Shown: piece by piece, positions 23,951-31,574 of the stretch | Numbering within the stretch: position 1 is the stretch's first letter | How the letters are laid out: each line of letters starts with the position of its first letter | Source of the DNA: an uncultured bacterium | GTDB lineage: Bacteria; Actinomycetota; Coriobacteriia; Coriobacteriales; Coriobacteriaceae | Direction: 5' to 3' | DNA length: 37,398 nt | Assembly: GCA_905215445.1 (NCBI GenBank) | Contig: CAJMPZ010000018.1 | Coordinates: 1 to 37,398, forward strand | The notes under the pieces: generated by a model | Told to the model about the DNA's origin: nothing | Databases searched by the model: none | The model's input: the letters and a program-made list of their open reading frames with translations, nothing else | Made by a program: the position numbers and the translations under genes

Positions 23951-25268
23951 TGAATGTGCTCCAAACGTGATGCAGGCCGGCGATGAACTTGTCGATGTCG
24001 GCCTTGTCGTTGTAGAAGGCCACGCTGGCGCGGCAGCAGGCAAGGTTCTCGACGCCCAGCCAGGTGAGCAGCGGCTGCGCGCAGTGGTGACCGGCGCGGA
24101 TGCAGACGCCGTCCATGTCCATGATGCTCGCGACATCGTGCGGGTGGATGCCCTTGACATTAAAGCTCACGACACCGTGGTGGTTATCCCAATAGATTGA
24201 GCCGATGATCTGGACAAAGTCGAGCTGCATGAGCTCGCCCATCAGGTAGTGGACGAGTGCCTGCTCGCGTGCCTGGATGTTTTCGTAGCCCACCGTGTTG
24301 ACGAGGTAGTCGAGGGCGGCGCCTGTGGCGAAGATGCCGGCGGCGTCCTGCGTGCCGGCCTCGAACTTCTCGGGGACGGGAGCCCAGACGGCGTCCTGCT
24401 CAGTAACCGAGTCGATCATCTCACCGCCGGTAAGCATGGGCGGCATGGCGTTGAGCAGGTCCATCTTGCCCCACAGCACGCCGATGCCCATGGGGCCCAT
24501 GGCCTTGTGCGCACTAAAGGCAAAGAAGTCGGCGCCCAGGTCGGCCACATCGACCGGCATGTGCGGCAGCGACTGCGCGCCGTCGACGACCAGGTAGCCG
24601 CCGTACTTGTGCACGAGTTTGCCGAGGTTCTTGACCGGGTTCTCGACGCCCAGCACGTTGGAGACCTGTCCCACGGCTAGGATCTTGGTCTTGGGACCCA
24701 CCTTGGCAAGAACCTCCTCGGTGGTGAGCTGGCCGGTCTTGGTGGGGTAGAGGTAGACGAGCTTGGCGCCGGTTTCGCGGCAGACCTGCTGCCACGGAAT
24801 CAGGTTGGAGTGGTGCTCCATAATGGTGATGACGACCTCGTCGCCCGGTTCGAGCACTGTGGGCGCAAAGCTCTTAGCGACCAGGTTGAGCGACTCGCTC
24901 GTGTTGCGGGTGAAGACGACCTCGTTGGCCTGTGAGGCGCCGATGAGGTCAGCGATCTGCTGGCGGACCTTCGCGATGGCGTCGGTGGCCTCGACGGACA
25001 GCGAGTACAGGCCGCGCAGGGGGTTGGCGTTCATGCGCTGGTAGAAGTCGCGTTCGGCGTCGAGCACACGGGCAGGGCGCTGCGCGGTGGCGGCGCTATC
25101 GAGGAAAGCGATCTCGGGGTGCTGCTGGAACAGCGGGAACTGGCCCTTGTAGGGGTTGGTCTCGATGTCCACGGTGGGCCAGCCGCGCGAAGCCTCGTCG
25201 CTGGCGTCGAGCTCCATGGGCTCGGGGGCGGTACAGGTGTCGCATTTAACGTGCTCGGTGTCGATCAT
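23943..25268 (-). CDS. sufS: SufS cysteine desulfurase
   Basis: Group II PLP enzyme that removes sulfur from cysteine for cluster assembly. 441 residues. PLP-lysine Lys255 (FSAHKAMGPMG), persulfide Cys396 in RAGHHCAQPL, and MEHHSNLIPW (150-159). The start ATG overlaps the sufD stop (ATGA), with GAGGAG upstream, which supports the full-length start. The first 35-40 residues extend beyond the usual SufS N-terminus and contain a CDTC motif (Cys9, Cys12). That extension could bind metal or interact with a partner; it is unusual. Confidence 0.96.
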   Translation of the reverse strand: MIDTEHVKCDTCTAPEPMELDASDEASRGWPTVDIETNPYKGQFPLFQQHPEIAFLDSAATAQRPARVLDAERDFYQRMNANPLRGLYSLSVEATDAIAKVRQQIADLIGASQANEVVFTRNTSESLNLVAKSFAPTVLEPGDEVVITIMEHHSNLIPWQQVCRETGAKLVYLYPTKTGQLTTEEVLAKVGPKTKILAVGQVSNVLGVENPVKNLGKLVHKYGGYLVVDGAQSLPHMPVDVADLGADFFAFSAHKAMGPMGIGVLWGKMDLLNAMPPMLTGGEMIDSVTEQDAVWAPVPEKFEAGTQDAAGIFATGAALDYLVNTVGYENIQAREQALVHYLMGELMQLDFVQIIGSIYWDNHHGVVSFNVKGIHPHDVASIMDMDGVCIRAGHHCAQPLLTWLGVENLACCRASVAFYNDKADIDKFIAGLHHVWSTFNG

Positions 25269-26536
25269 GCGAGCTCCTCTTCAAAGTTGTCGATCAGGTT
25301 GTTGCCTAGGCGGACGACGGCGGCGCGGGTGCGCTCGTCGGTGGCGGAAAGCGCGGCGTCCTCCAGCTTGGCGCGGATGAACAGGTCCTCGGCGGCGTTT
25401 TGGTCAAGGCCACGGCAGGCGAGGTAGAACAGCTGCTCGTCGCGGACGTGACCGATGGTGGCGCCGTGGTTGCCGGCGACGTCGTCCTCGTCACAGAGAA
25501 TGACGGGAACGGTCTTGTTGTCGACGCCCTTGTTGGCCAAAAGCACCGTCTCGCGTTCGGTGCCGGTTGCACCCTTGCAGCCGTGCACGAGGTCGATGGT
25601 GCCACGGTAGACCTTCTTGGACGTGCCGGTCAGCACGCCGTTGGCGTCGATCTCGCACTCGGTCTTGCGACCGCGGTGGCGCAGCTCGTAGTTAAAGTCG
25701 CGCACCTGCTCGCGGGCGCCCAGGTAATCGGTATCGATGGTCACCTTGGCGGTGTCGCCCAGCAGGTCGCCGGCAAGGCCGGTGGCGCTGGCGCCGGCAC
25801 CCAGGACGGTGTGCTGCACGTTGACGCGCGCGCCCTCGTCCAGGAACAGGCCGGTGTCGTCGAGTGCGATCCAGCTGTCGTCGAGTGTCTGCGCGCAGGT
25901 CACGTTGACGGTGGCGTACTCGTGGGCGCACACGCGTAGCACGGAGCCCACGACACCCTCGCCGGTAACAGGAGAGTCTAGGGCAATATGCAGGTCGAGC
26001 GTTGCCTGCGGGCGAGCGACGATGTCGATGGCGGCGATGGCCGCGGCGGCATCGACACCGCTCACACGCACGGTAACCGTGGCGTGCTGGTATGCGGGCA
26101 CATCGATGACGATGCGCTTGGTAGCGTGCTCGGCCAAGTAGGCGTAGGCAGCCTCGCCCATGCCGGTTTCGAAGGCTTCAGCAGGGGAGAGCTCCTCCTC
26201 GAGCTTGATGGCGCCGGCCTGGTAGACGGAGGTGGCGGGCACGTCGAGCTCGGTCTCGGGCGTGATGCGGGCGCGGTCGGCGGCATCACCGGGGGCGGAG
26301 GCGCGGCGCTCGGGGAAGCGCTCGGCCATGGCGTTCATGGCGGTGCCAAACGCGTCGGCAGCGCCGGAAAACTGCTCGCCCAAGCCTTCGACCTCAACGG
26401 CCTCCGCGGGAGCGGCGGCAAGCTCGTCAGAGAGCTCGAGCTTGGTCTGATTCATTTTCAACCAGCCCCAGGTTGCTGCGGGCATCGCGTTGACCTGCTC
26501 GAGCGTGGTAGCAGCGGCGTTGGTTTCCTGTTTCAT
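25265..26536 (-). CDS. sufD: SufD, Fe-S assembly complex subunit
   Basis: 423 residues. Beta-helix partner of SufB in the SufBC2D scaffold. The C-terminal half is the conserved part: YRGTIDLVHGCKGATGTERE, then ILCDEDDVAGNHGATIGHV, holding the His used at the SufB-SufD interface, then FYLACRGLDQNAAEDLFI. The N-terminal 100 residues are Ala-rich and variable. The start ATG overlaps the sufB stop by one base, and sufS overlaps its stop by four, so the three are translationally coupled. Confidence 0.94.
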   Translation of the reverse strand: MKQETNAAATTLEQVNAMPAATWGWLKMNQTKLELSDELAAAPAEAVEVEGLGEQFSGAADAFGTAMNAMAERFPERRASAPGDAADRARITPETELDVPATSVYQAGAIKLEEELSPAEAFETGMGEAAYAYLAEHATKRIVIDVPAYQHATVTVRVSGVDAAAAIAAIDIVARPQATLDLHIALDSPVTGEGVVGSVLRVCAHEYATVNVTCAQTLDDSWIALDDTGLFLDEGARVNVQHTVLGAGASATGLAGDLLGDTAKVTIDTDYLGAREQVRDFNYELRHRGRKTECEIDANGVLTGTSKKVYRGTIDLVHGCKGATGTERETVLLANKGVDNKTVPVILCDEDDVAGNHGATIGHVRDEQLFYLACRGLDQNAAEDLFIRAKLEDAALSATDERTRAAVVRLGNNLIDNFEEELA

Positions 26537-27948
26537 TATCCGATCGCTCCTTCCATCTCGAGCTTGATCAGGTTGTTCATCTCGACGGCGTACTCCAGCG
26601 GCAGCTCCTTGGAGACCGGGTTGGCAAAGCCGTTGACGATCATGGTGCGGGCCTCTTCCTCCGAGATGCCGCGGCTCATCAGGTAGAACACCTTGTCGTC
26701 GCCGATGCGGCCGATGGTGGCCTCGTGGCCGATGTCGACGTTCTTGGCGCGGATGTCCATGGCGGGGATGGTGTCGGAGCGGCTCTGGTCATCGAGCATG
26801 AGCGACTGGCAGCTCACGGTTGCCTTGGAACCCTCTGCCTTGGGCGTGGCCACGATAGAGCTGCGGAAGGTCTGAATGCCGCCGCTCTTGGAGATACCTT
26901 TGGTCTCGACGGTTGCCGAGGTATCGGGCGCGTTGAGCACGACCTTGCAGCCGGTATCCAGGTTCTGGCCGGCGCCGGCAAAGGTGATGCCGGTAAAGCT
27001 CGAGCGGGCGCGGCGGCCGTTGAGCACGCTCATGGGGTAGAGGTAGCCCACGTGGCTGCCGAAGGAACCGCTGATCCACTCGATATCGCCGTCCTCGTCC
27101 ACGCGCGCACGCTTGGTGTTGAGGTTGTACATATTCTTGGACCAGTTCTCGATGGTCGAGTAGCGCAGATGTGCACGCTTGCCCACAAAGAGCTCGACGG
27201 CGCCGGCGTGGAGGTTGGCCACGTTGTACTTGGGCGCTGAGCAACCCTCAATGAAGTGCAGGTCGGCATCGTCCTCGACGATGATGAGCGTGTGCTCAAA
27301 CTGGCCGGCGCCCTTGGCGTTAAGGCGGAAGTAGCTCTGCAGCGGGAAGTCCAACTTGGTGCCCTTGGGCACGTAGACAAACGAGCCGCCCGACCATACG
27401 GCGCCGTGCAAGGCCGCAAACTTGTGGTCGGTGGGCGGGATGAGCGTCATAAACTTCTCGTGGATGAGCGGTTCCCACTGTGGATCGTGCAGGGCCTCCT
27501 CGATGCCGGAATAGACGATACCCATCTTGGACGCGGTGTCCTGCATGTTGTGGTAGACCAGCTCGGAGTCGTACTGCGCGCCGACGCCCGCCAGGTAGCT
27601 GCGCTCGGCCTCGGGGATGCCCAGGCGCTCAAAGGTGTTCTTGATGTCGTCGGGCACCGACTCCCAGTCGTGCTTTTGGTCGGTGTTGGGCTTGACGTAG
27701 GTGACGATGTTGTCCATGTCCAGGCCCTCGATGGAGGGGCCCCACGTCGGATCGGGGAAGCGGTTGAAGATCTCGAGGGACTTGAGGCGCAGGTCGAGCA
27801 TCCACTGCGGTTCGTCCTTCTTGGCGCTGATCTCGCGCACGATGTCGGGCGTGATGCCGGCGTCGAGGCGCTCGAATCCCTCCTCGCCATAGGTGAAGTC
27901 GTAGAGGCTGCGGTCGATGTCCGCGACCTCGGTGCGGTTCTTGGTCAT
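26536..27948 (-). CDS. sufB: SufB, Fe-S assembly scaffold
   Basis: 470 residues, normal for the family. Main scaffold on which the cluster forms. Recognised by GSFVYVPKGTKLDFPLQ, HFIEGCSAPKY (a conserved cysteine), KATVSCQSLMLDDQSRSDT (second conserved cysteine), NVDIGHEATIGRIGDDKVF and FYLMSRGISEEEA. It follows sufC by 12 bp. The order C-B-D-S-U differs from the Bacillus order C-D-S-U-B. Confidence 0.97.
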   Translation of the reverse strand: MTKNRTEVADIDRSLYDFTYGEEGFERLDAGITPDIVREISAKKDEPQWMLDLRLKSLEIFNRFPDPTWGPSIEGLDMDNIVTYVKPNTDQKHDWESVPDDIKNTFERLGIPEAERSYLAGVGAQYDSELVYHNMQDTASKMGIVYSGIEEALHDPQWEPLIHEKFMTLIPPTDHKFAALHGAVWSGGSFVYVPKGTKLDFPLQSYFRLNAKGAGQFEHTLIIVEDDADLHFIEGCSAPKYNVANLHAGAVELFVGKRAHLRYSTIENWSKNMYNLNTKRARVDEDGDIEWISGSFGSHVGYLYPMSVLNGRRARSSFTGITFAGAGQNLDTGCKVVLNAPDTSATVETKGISKSGGIQTFRSSIVATPKAEGSKATVSCQSLMLDDQSRSDTIPAMDIRAKNVDIGHEATIGRIGDDKVFYLMSRGISEEEARTMIVNGFANPVSKELPLEYAVEMNNLIKLEMEGAIG

Positions 27949-27960
27949 TACGTCGCCCCT

Positions 27961-28761
27961 TTACGCCTGCTGCTCGGCAGCGGCGGCCTCGGCCTGGGCG
28001 CGCTGCTCGGCGGCCTCGCGCTCAAAGGTCTCAAAGCCGTTCTTGTCGATCCAGGGGATGAGCGAGGCGTCGTCCTCGCGCACGATGTGACCCTTGACCA
28101 TAACGTGGACGCGGTCGACATCCAAGTGCTCCAGGATGCGCGTGTTGTGCGTGATGATGAGCATGGAGCCGTCGCAGCTCTTGCGGTAGGCGTCCATGCC
28201 GTGGCTGACGGTGGAAAGCGCGTCGACGTCCAGGCCGGAGTCGGTCTCGTCTAGGATGGCGAGCTTGGGCTGCAGCAGCAGAAGCTGGAGCATCTCGACC
28301 TTCTTTTTCTCGCCGCCCGAGAAGCCCACGCCCAGCTCACGGTTGAGGTAGGAGGTATCCATGTTAAGCTCGGCCGCGAGCTCCTTGACGCGACGTCGGA
28401 ACTCCTTGCCCTTCATCTCCAGGCCGGGGCGGCCGGCGATGCTGGCGCGCAAAAAGCTCGACAGCGGCACGCCCGGGATCTCGACCGGGGCCTGGAAGCT
28501 CAGAAACAGGCCGGCGCGCGAACGCTTGTCGGTGGTGAGCTCGGTGATGTCCTGGCCGTCAAAGACGATACGTCCGTCGTTGACCGTGTAGACGGGGTCG
28601 CCCATGACCAGGTGGCCGAGGGTGGACTTGCCGGCGCCGTTGGGGCCCATCAGCACGTGGGTCTCGCCGGCGGCGACGTTGAGGTTGACGTTGTGGAGGA
28701 TGGTCTTCTCGTCCACGGAGGCGGTCAGACCTTCGATGGAAAGCAGCGGATTTGCGCTCAT
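27961..28761 (-). CDS. sufC: SufC, Fe-S assembly ATPase
   Basis: 266 residues from ATG 28761, which has AGAGGG 5 nt upstream; a longer frame to 28791 lacks a ribosome site. ABC-type ATPase powering the SufBC2D complex, soluble and not a transporter. Walker A GPNGAGKST (39-47), Q-loop SFQ, signature FSGGE (147-151), Walker B LAILDETDSGLD (167-178) and H-loop THN. The last 20 residues are an Ala/Glu/Gln-rich helix beyond the usual end. First gene of the operon. Confidence 0.96.
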   Translation of the reverse strand: MSANPLLSIEGLTASVDEKTILHNVNLNVAAGETHVLMGPNGAGKSTLGHLVMGDPVYTVNDGRIVFDGQDITELTTDKRSRAGLFLSFQAPVEIPGVPLSSFLRASIAGRPGLEMKGKEFRRRVKELAAELNMDTSYLNRELGVGFSGGEKKKVEMLQLLLLQPKLAILDETDSGLDVDALSTVSHGMDAYRKSCDGSMLIITHNTRILEHLDVDRVHVMVKGHIVREDDASLIPWIDKNGFETFEREAAEQRAQAEAAAAEQQA

Positions 28762-28825
28762 GCTGTCCCTCTCTGTATATGGTGTACTCATAGGTGTGCT
28801 AAACCCTAGGAATCTTCTCGGAATA

Positions 28826-28878
28826 AAGTTACTATGGGTTCGGCGTTAGTCAAGGGAAAACCCGACTAATCCACTCGA
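28826..28878 (-). promoter_or_regulatory. suf operon promoter with IscR-like site
   Basis: On the minus strand TTGACT (28853-28848), 16-bp spacer and TAACTT (28831-28826). Just upstream, CCGACT-5-ACTCGA (28862-28878) resembles the CCGACT-n5-AGTCGG layout of type-1 IscR sites (second half 4 of 6). It lies in the shared region of sufC and the rrf2 gene and could control both. The site call is by resemblance only. Confidence 0.45.
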
Positions 28879-28891
28879 CTTTTCAAATTCT

Positions 28892-28964
28892 GGGACAAAA
28901 TAACCTGTTGTGTTTGTCCCACTTACTTAAGATTTGGGACAAACAAACCTGGTTATGTTGTTCC
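28892..28964. repeat. GGGAC palindromic repeats R2 and R3
   Basis: R2 (28892-28920) has 8-bp ends gggacaaa/tttgtccc. R3 (28936-28964), in the opposite orientation, matches R2 at 24 of 29 positions and is preceded by cttaagattt (28926-28935), as R1 is. The pair fills the space between the suf promoter and the rrf2 ribosome site, so both lie in its promoter or leader. Confidence 0.8.
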
Positions 28965-28985
28965 AGATGCGATGGGAGGGTAGGT

Positions 28986-29417
28986 ATGCTCATTTCTTCT
29001 AAGGGCCGCTATGCCCTCCGGTTAATGATCTATATCGCGGCGCTGGGTGACGCCGAGGGCAAGATTGCTTTGCGCGAGGTTGCCGACCGTGAACATATCT
29101 CGCAAAAGTATTTGGAGCAGCTGGTTCGTCCGCTCATGAAGGCGGGCCTGCTTAAGAGCGTGCGCGGCAAAGGCGGTGGCTACATGATGGCCAAGGACCC
29201 CGCCGAGGTGCGTGCTGGCGACATCCTGCGCGCTGTCGAGGGCAGCACGGCGCCCGTGGCGTGCGACGGCATCGACAACAGCTGCACCCGCAGCGATTTG
29301 TGCTCAACCGTCAAGTTCTGGCGCGGCCTGGACGACGTGATCGAAAAGTACGTCGACGGCGTGACGTTGGCCGACCTGGCCGCCATCCCCGAAGTCAACT
29401 TCAACATCAAGCTGTAG
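28986..29417 (+). CDS. Rrf2-family regulator, IscR-like
   Basis: 143 residues from ATG 28986, which follows GGGAGGG. Winged-helix DNA-binding domain MLISSKGRYALRLMIYIA.., with recognition helix HISQKYLEQLVRPL (37-50) and wing SVRGKGGGYMMAKDP (58-72). Three cysteines, Cys93, Cys100 and Cys106, spaced C-x6-C-x5-C, match the cluster-binding position of IscR (C-x5-C-x5-C). It therefore probably senses Fe-S status and controls the divergent suf operon and itself. Other Rrf2 members (CymR, NsrR) are less likely given the gene context. Confidence 0.92.
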   Translation: MLISSKGRYALRLMIYIAALGDAEGKIALREVADREHISQKYLEQLVRPLMKAGLLKSVRGKGGGYMMAKDPAEVRAGDILRAVEGSTAPVACDGIDNSCTRSDLCSTVKFWRGLDDVIEKYVDGVTLADLAAIPEVNFNIKL

Positions 29418-29431
29418 GTTTAGCGCAATTC

Positions 29432-29486
29432 CTTAAGATTTCGCGGAGGGTTGTTGCCGTTTACCGAGGGGTTGTTGTGCAACAAC
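29432..29486. promoter_or_regulatory. intergenic motifs before the surface-protein gene
   Basis: cttaagattt (29432-29441) is a third copy of the flank seen at R1 and R3, here without a GGGAC palindrome. gttgtt-gtgc-aacaac (29471-29486) is a 6-bp hairpin; its part ttgttgtgcaac (29472-29483) recurs at 31440-31451 before the next gene. The -10 region could be tactta near 29502. Confidence 0.45.
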
Positions 29487-29556
29487 GGGTGAGCTGCAAT
29501 ACTTAATTCTATCTTTGCAAACTGCACTTTAACTACACCAATGCAGGGAGGATCTT

Positions 29557-31371
29557 ATGCAGCCCAAGCATTCTGCTATTGTCGCGGGCCTGACGCTGGC
29601 GCTTTCGTTCGGCGCCGTTTCCGCGCCGGCACCCGCCGCTGCCGAGGAGCCCACGCCGGGCGTTGCCTCGGATGCGACCGATATCGATAAGGGTCTCTAT
29701 ACCCAGCAGTCCTTCTCGGGCGTGCTGAGGTCGGTCCAGGGCGTTTCGTTTGTTAACGTGACCCCCGAGATGAAGTACTTTACCAAGTACGAGAGCCACG
29801 GCAACTATAACCAGGGCTTTTCGTATGGCGACGGCTATAACGCGCTGGGTTATTACCAGTTCGACCGCCGATGGTCGCTCATTCCGTTTATGAAGCAGGC
29901 CTACAACTACAACCCCGAAAAATACAGCATGCTCAAGGATGCGATTGATCGAGGCAGCGAGATTTCCAACGCGAGCAATGCCATGTACGAGAACGGCCAG
30001 CTCACCGAGCTGGGCCATATCGCGCAGGATGCCTTCCAAGGTGCTTATAACACCGACCCTGTTGAGTTCTCGGCTCTGCAGGATGCGTATGCGTACAACT
30101 CGTACTATGCGGTGACCGAGGCGTGGCTCAAGAGCGGCCTGGGCATTGATATTTCGGGCCGTGCCGATTGCGTTAAGGGCATGGTGTGGAGCATCGCCAA
30201 CATGTGCGGCACCGGTGGTTGCAGGGACTTCTTCCGTTGGGCAAACCTTTCTAACAGTATGACTGATCGCGAGTTTGTGACGGCGCTTTCCAACAGTGTG
30301 GTCAATAACGTGGCGACCAAGTATTCGAGCCAGCCCCAGTATCATGAGGGCTGGAAGAACCGCTACCGCAACGAGCTGAAGGACTGCTTGGTTTATATCG
30401 CCGAGGACGAGGCCGCTGCCGCTGCGACGCCCGTGCAGCCCGAGCCTACGCCGGCGCCCTCGCCGACGCCTGATTCGAATGACGACTCGAGCGACGATGC
30501 CAACGATGACAGGATGGATGCGCCCTCGACCGGTGCTGACGGTGATGGCTCTGCTGATGGCACTACCAACAACGGCTCCACCTCGAACGGCTCCGATTCA
30601 AACGGCTCTGCTGCGGGCGATTCGTCTTCAAGCTCTGCCGGCAATACGGACAGCGACGCTTCTGGTTCGACCGGCGCTGGCACCTCTAACCCATCCACCG
30701 GCTCGATCGATTCGTCCGTTGGCACCGGCTCTAACAACGGCTCCGGCTCTGACGCAAACCCTGGTTCCGATGCTTCCAAGGATGACTCGAATAAGGCGCC
30801 GGACGTTCCCGTTGCTTCGCCGGACAAGAAGCCTTCTTTCTCCGAGCAGCTTGGTTCTACGCTGGGCTCTTCGCTGATGGCTGGCGTCAATAACGGCTCG
30901 ACCCAGAACAAGGGCAACTCTGATCAGGTTTCCACGGAAAAGATCGAAGCCGCAAAGGGCGACTCCAAGGACAAGGCTTCCGAGAAGACCGAATCCGATA
31001 AGGGTTCTAGCTCTGAGGAGAAGAGCGACAAGTCCGAACAGAAGAAGGACGAGGATAAGAAGTCTGAATCTGAGGAGAAGGACAAGAGCAAGGCCGAGGG
31101 CGAAAAGAAACAGTCCGAAGACGACGACAAGAGCGGTGCTGACAACCAGGTCCAAGAGCAAAATGACTCCAAAACGGTGACCACCACGACCACGACGACT
31201 ACAACTACCAAGTCCTCGGGCGGCAACATGCCCAAGACGGGCGATCTGATTGTGATGGCGAGCCTTGCCAGTGCAAGCTTGGCCACACTGGGCGCTACGT
31301 CTATCGTAAGTGGTAAGCATAAGCTCGATCAGCAGAAGAAGGCTTCTGGGGAGGACGGCTTGGAGGAGTAA
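29557..31371 (+). CDS. sortase-anchored surface protein with lysozyme-like domain
   Basis: 604 residues; ATG after GGGAGGATC. Signal peptide 1-29 (KHSAIVAGLTLALSFGAVSA, cleavage near AAAE). Residues about 47-280 form a globular domain; KYESHGNY (77-84) with Glu79, then NALGYYQF (95-102), resembles the catalytic Glu and GxYQ motifs of lytic transglycosylases, so a peptidoglycan-cleaving role is possible. Two close cysteines (NMCGTGGCRD) may form a disulfide. Residues about 290-550 are a low-complexity stalk, first Ser/Asn/Gly/Asp, then Lys/Glu/Ser, then ten threonines. The C-terminal sorting signal is MPKTG (558-562), an LPXTG variant, with a hydrophobic helix and a basic stretch; the tail after the helix is longer than usual. 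Enzyme activity is an inference. Confidence 0.85.
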   Translation: MQPKHSAIVAGLTLALSFGAVSAPAPAAAEEPTPGVASDATDIDKGLYTQQSFSGVLRSVQGVSFVNVTPEMKYFTKYESHGNYNQGFSYGDGYNALGYYQFDRRWSLIPFMKQAYNYNPEKYSMLKDAIDRGSEISNASNAMYENGQLTELGHIAQDAFQGAYNTDPVEFSALQDAYAYNSYYAVTEAWLKSGLGIDISGRADCVKGMVWSIANMCGTGGCRDFFRWANLSNSMTDREFVTALSNSVVNNVATKYSSQPQYHEGWKNRYRNELKDCLVYIAEDEAAAAATPVQPEPTPAPSPTPDSNDDSSDDANDDRMDAPSTGADGDGSADGTTNNGSTSNGSDSNGSAAGDSSSSSAGNTDSDASGSTGAGTSNPSTGSIDSSVGTGSNNGSGSDANPGSDASKDDSNKAPDVPVASPDKKPSFSEQLGSTLGSSLMAGVNNGSTQNKGNSDQVSTEKIEAAKGDSKDKASEKTESDKGSSSEEKSDKSEQKKDEDKKSESEEKDKSKAEGEKKQSEDDDKSGADNQVQEQNDSKTVTTTTTTTTTTKSSGGNMPKTGDLIVMASLASASLATLGATSIVSGKHKLDQQKKASGEDGLEE

Positions 31372-31404
31372 TCTTCCAGATCGTTTTCTATAAGAGTTTG
31401 GGAC

Positions 31405-31441
31405 GGGGTCCGGTGCGGCGGCATCGGCCCCCCTTTTTTTT
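31405..31441 (+). terminator. terminator of the surface-protein gene
   Basis: ggggtccggtgc / gcatcggcccc stem (bulged T, one G-U), loop ggcg, followed by nine T. The left flank carries tttgggacgggg (31397-31408), the core of the repeat at 115-198. Confidence 0.88.
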
Positions 31442-31513
31442 GTTGTGCAACGATTTGTTATGCCCCCTCGGGGGGCTGTTGCTACCGCTGCCCGAAACGT
31501 TTGCATGTCGATA

Positions 31514-31541
31514 TTGTTGCGCTCTACCCGCTCGCTACAAT
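31514..31541 (+). promoter_or_regulatory. promoter of the AAA-ATPase-like gene
   Basis: TTGTTG (31514-31519), 16-bp spacer, TACAAT (31536-31541), 33 nt before the start codon. Confidence 0.6.
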
Positions 31542-31574
31542 GGGCATCGTGCTGCGTTAGAAGGAGAGTTTACG

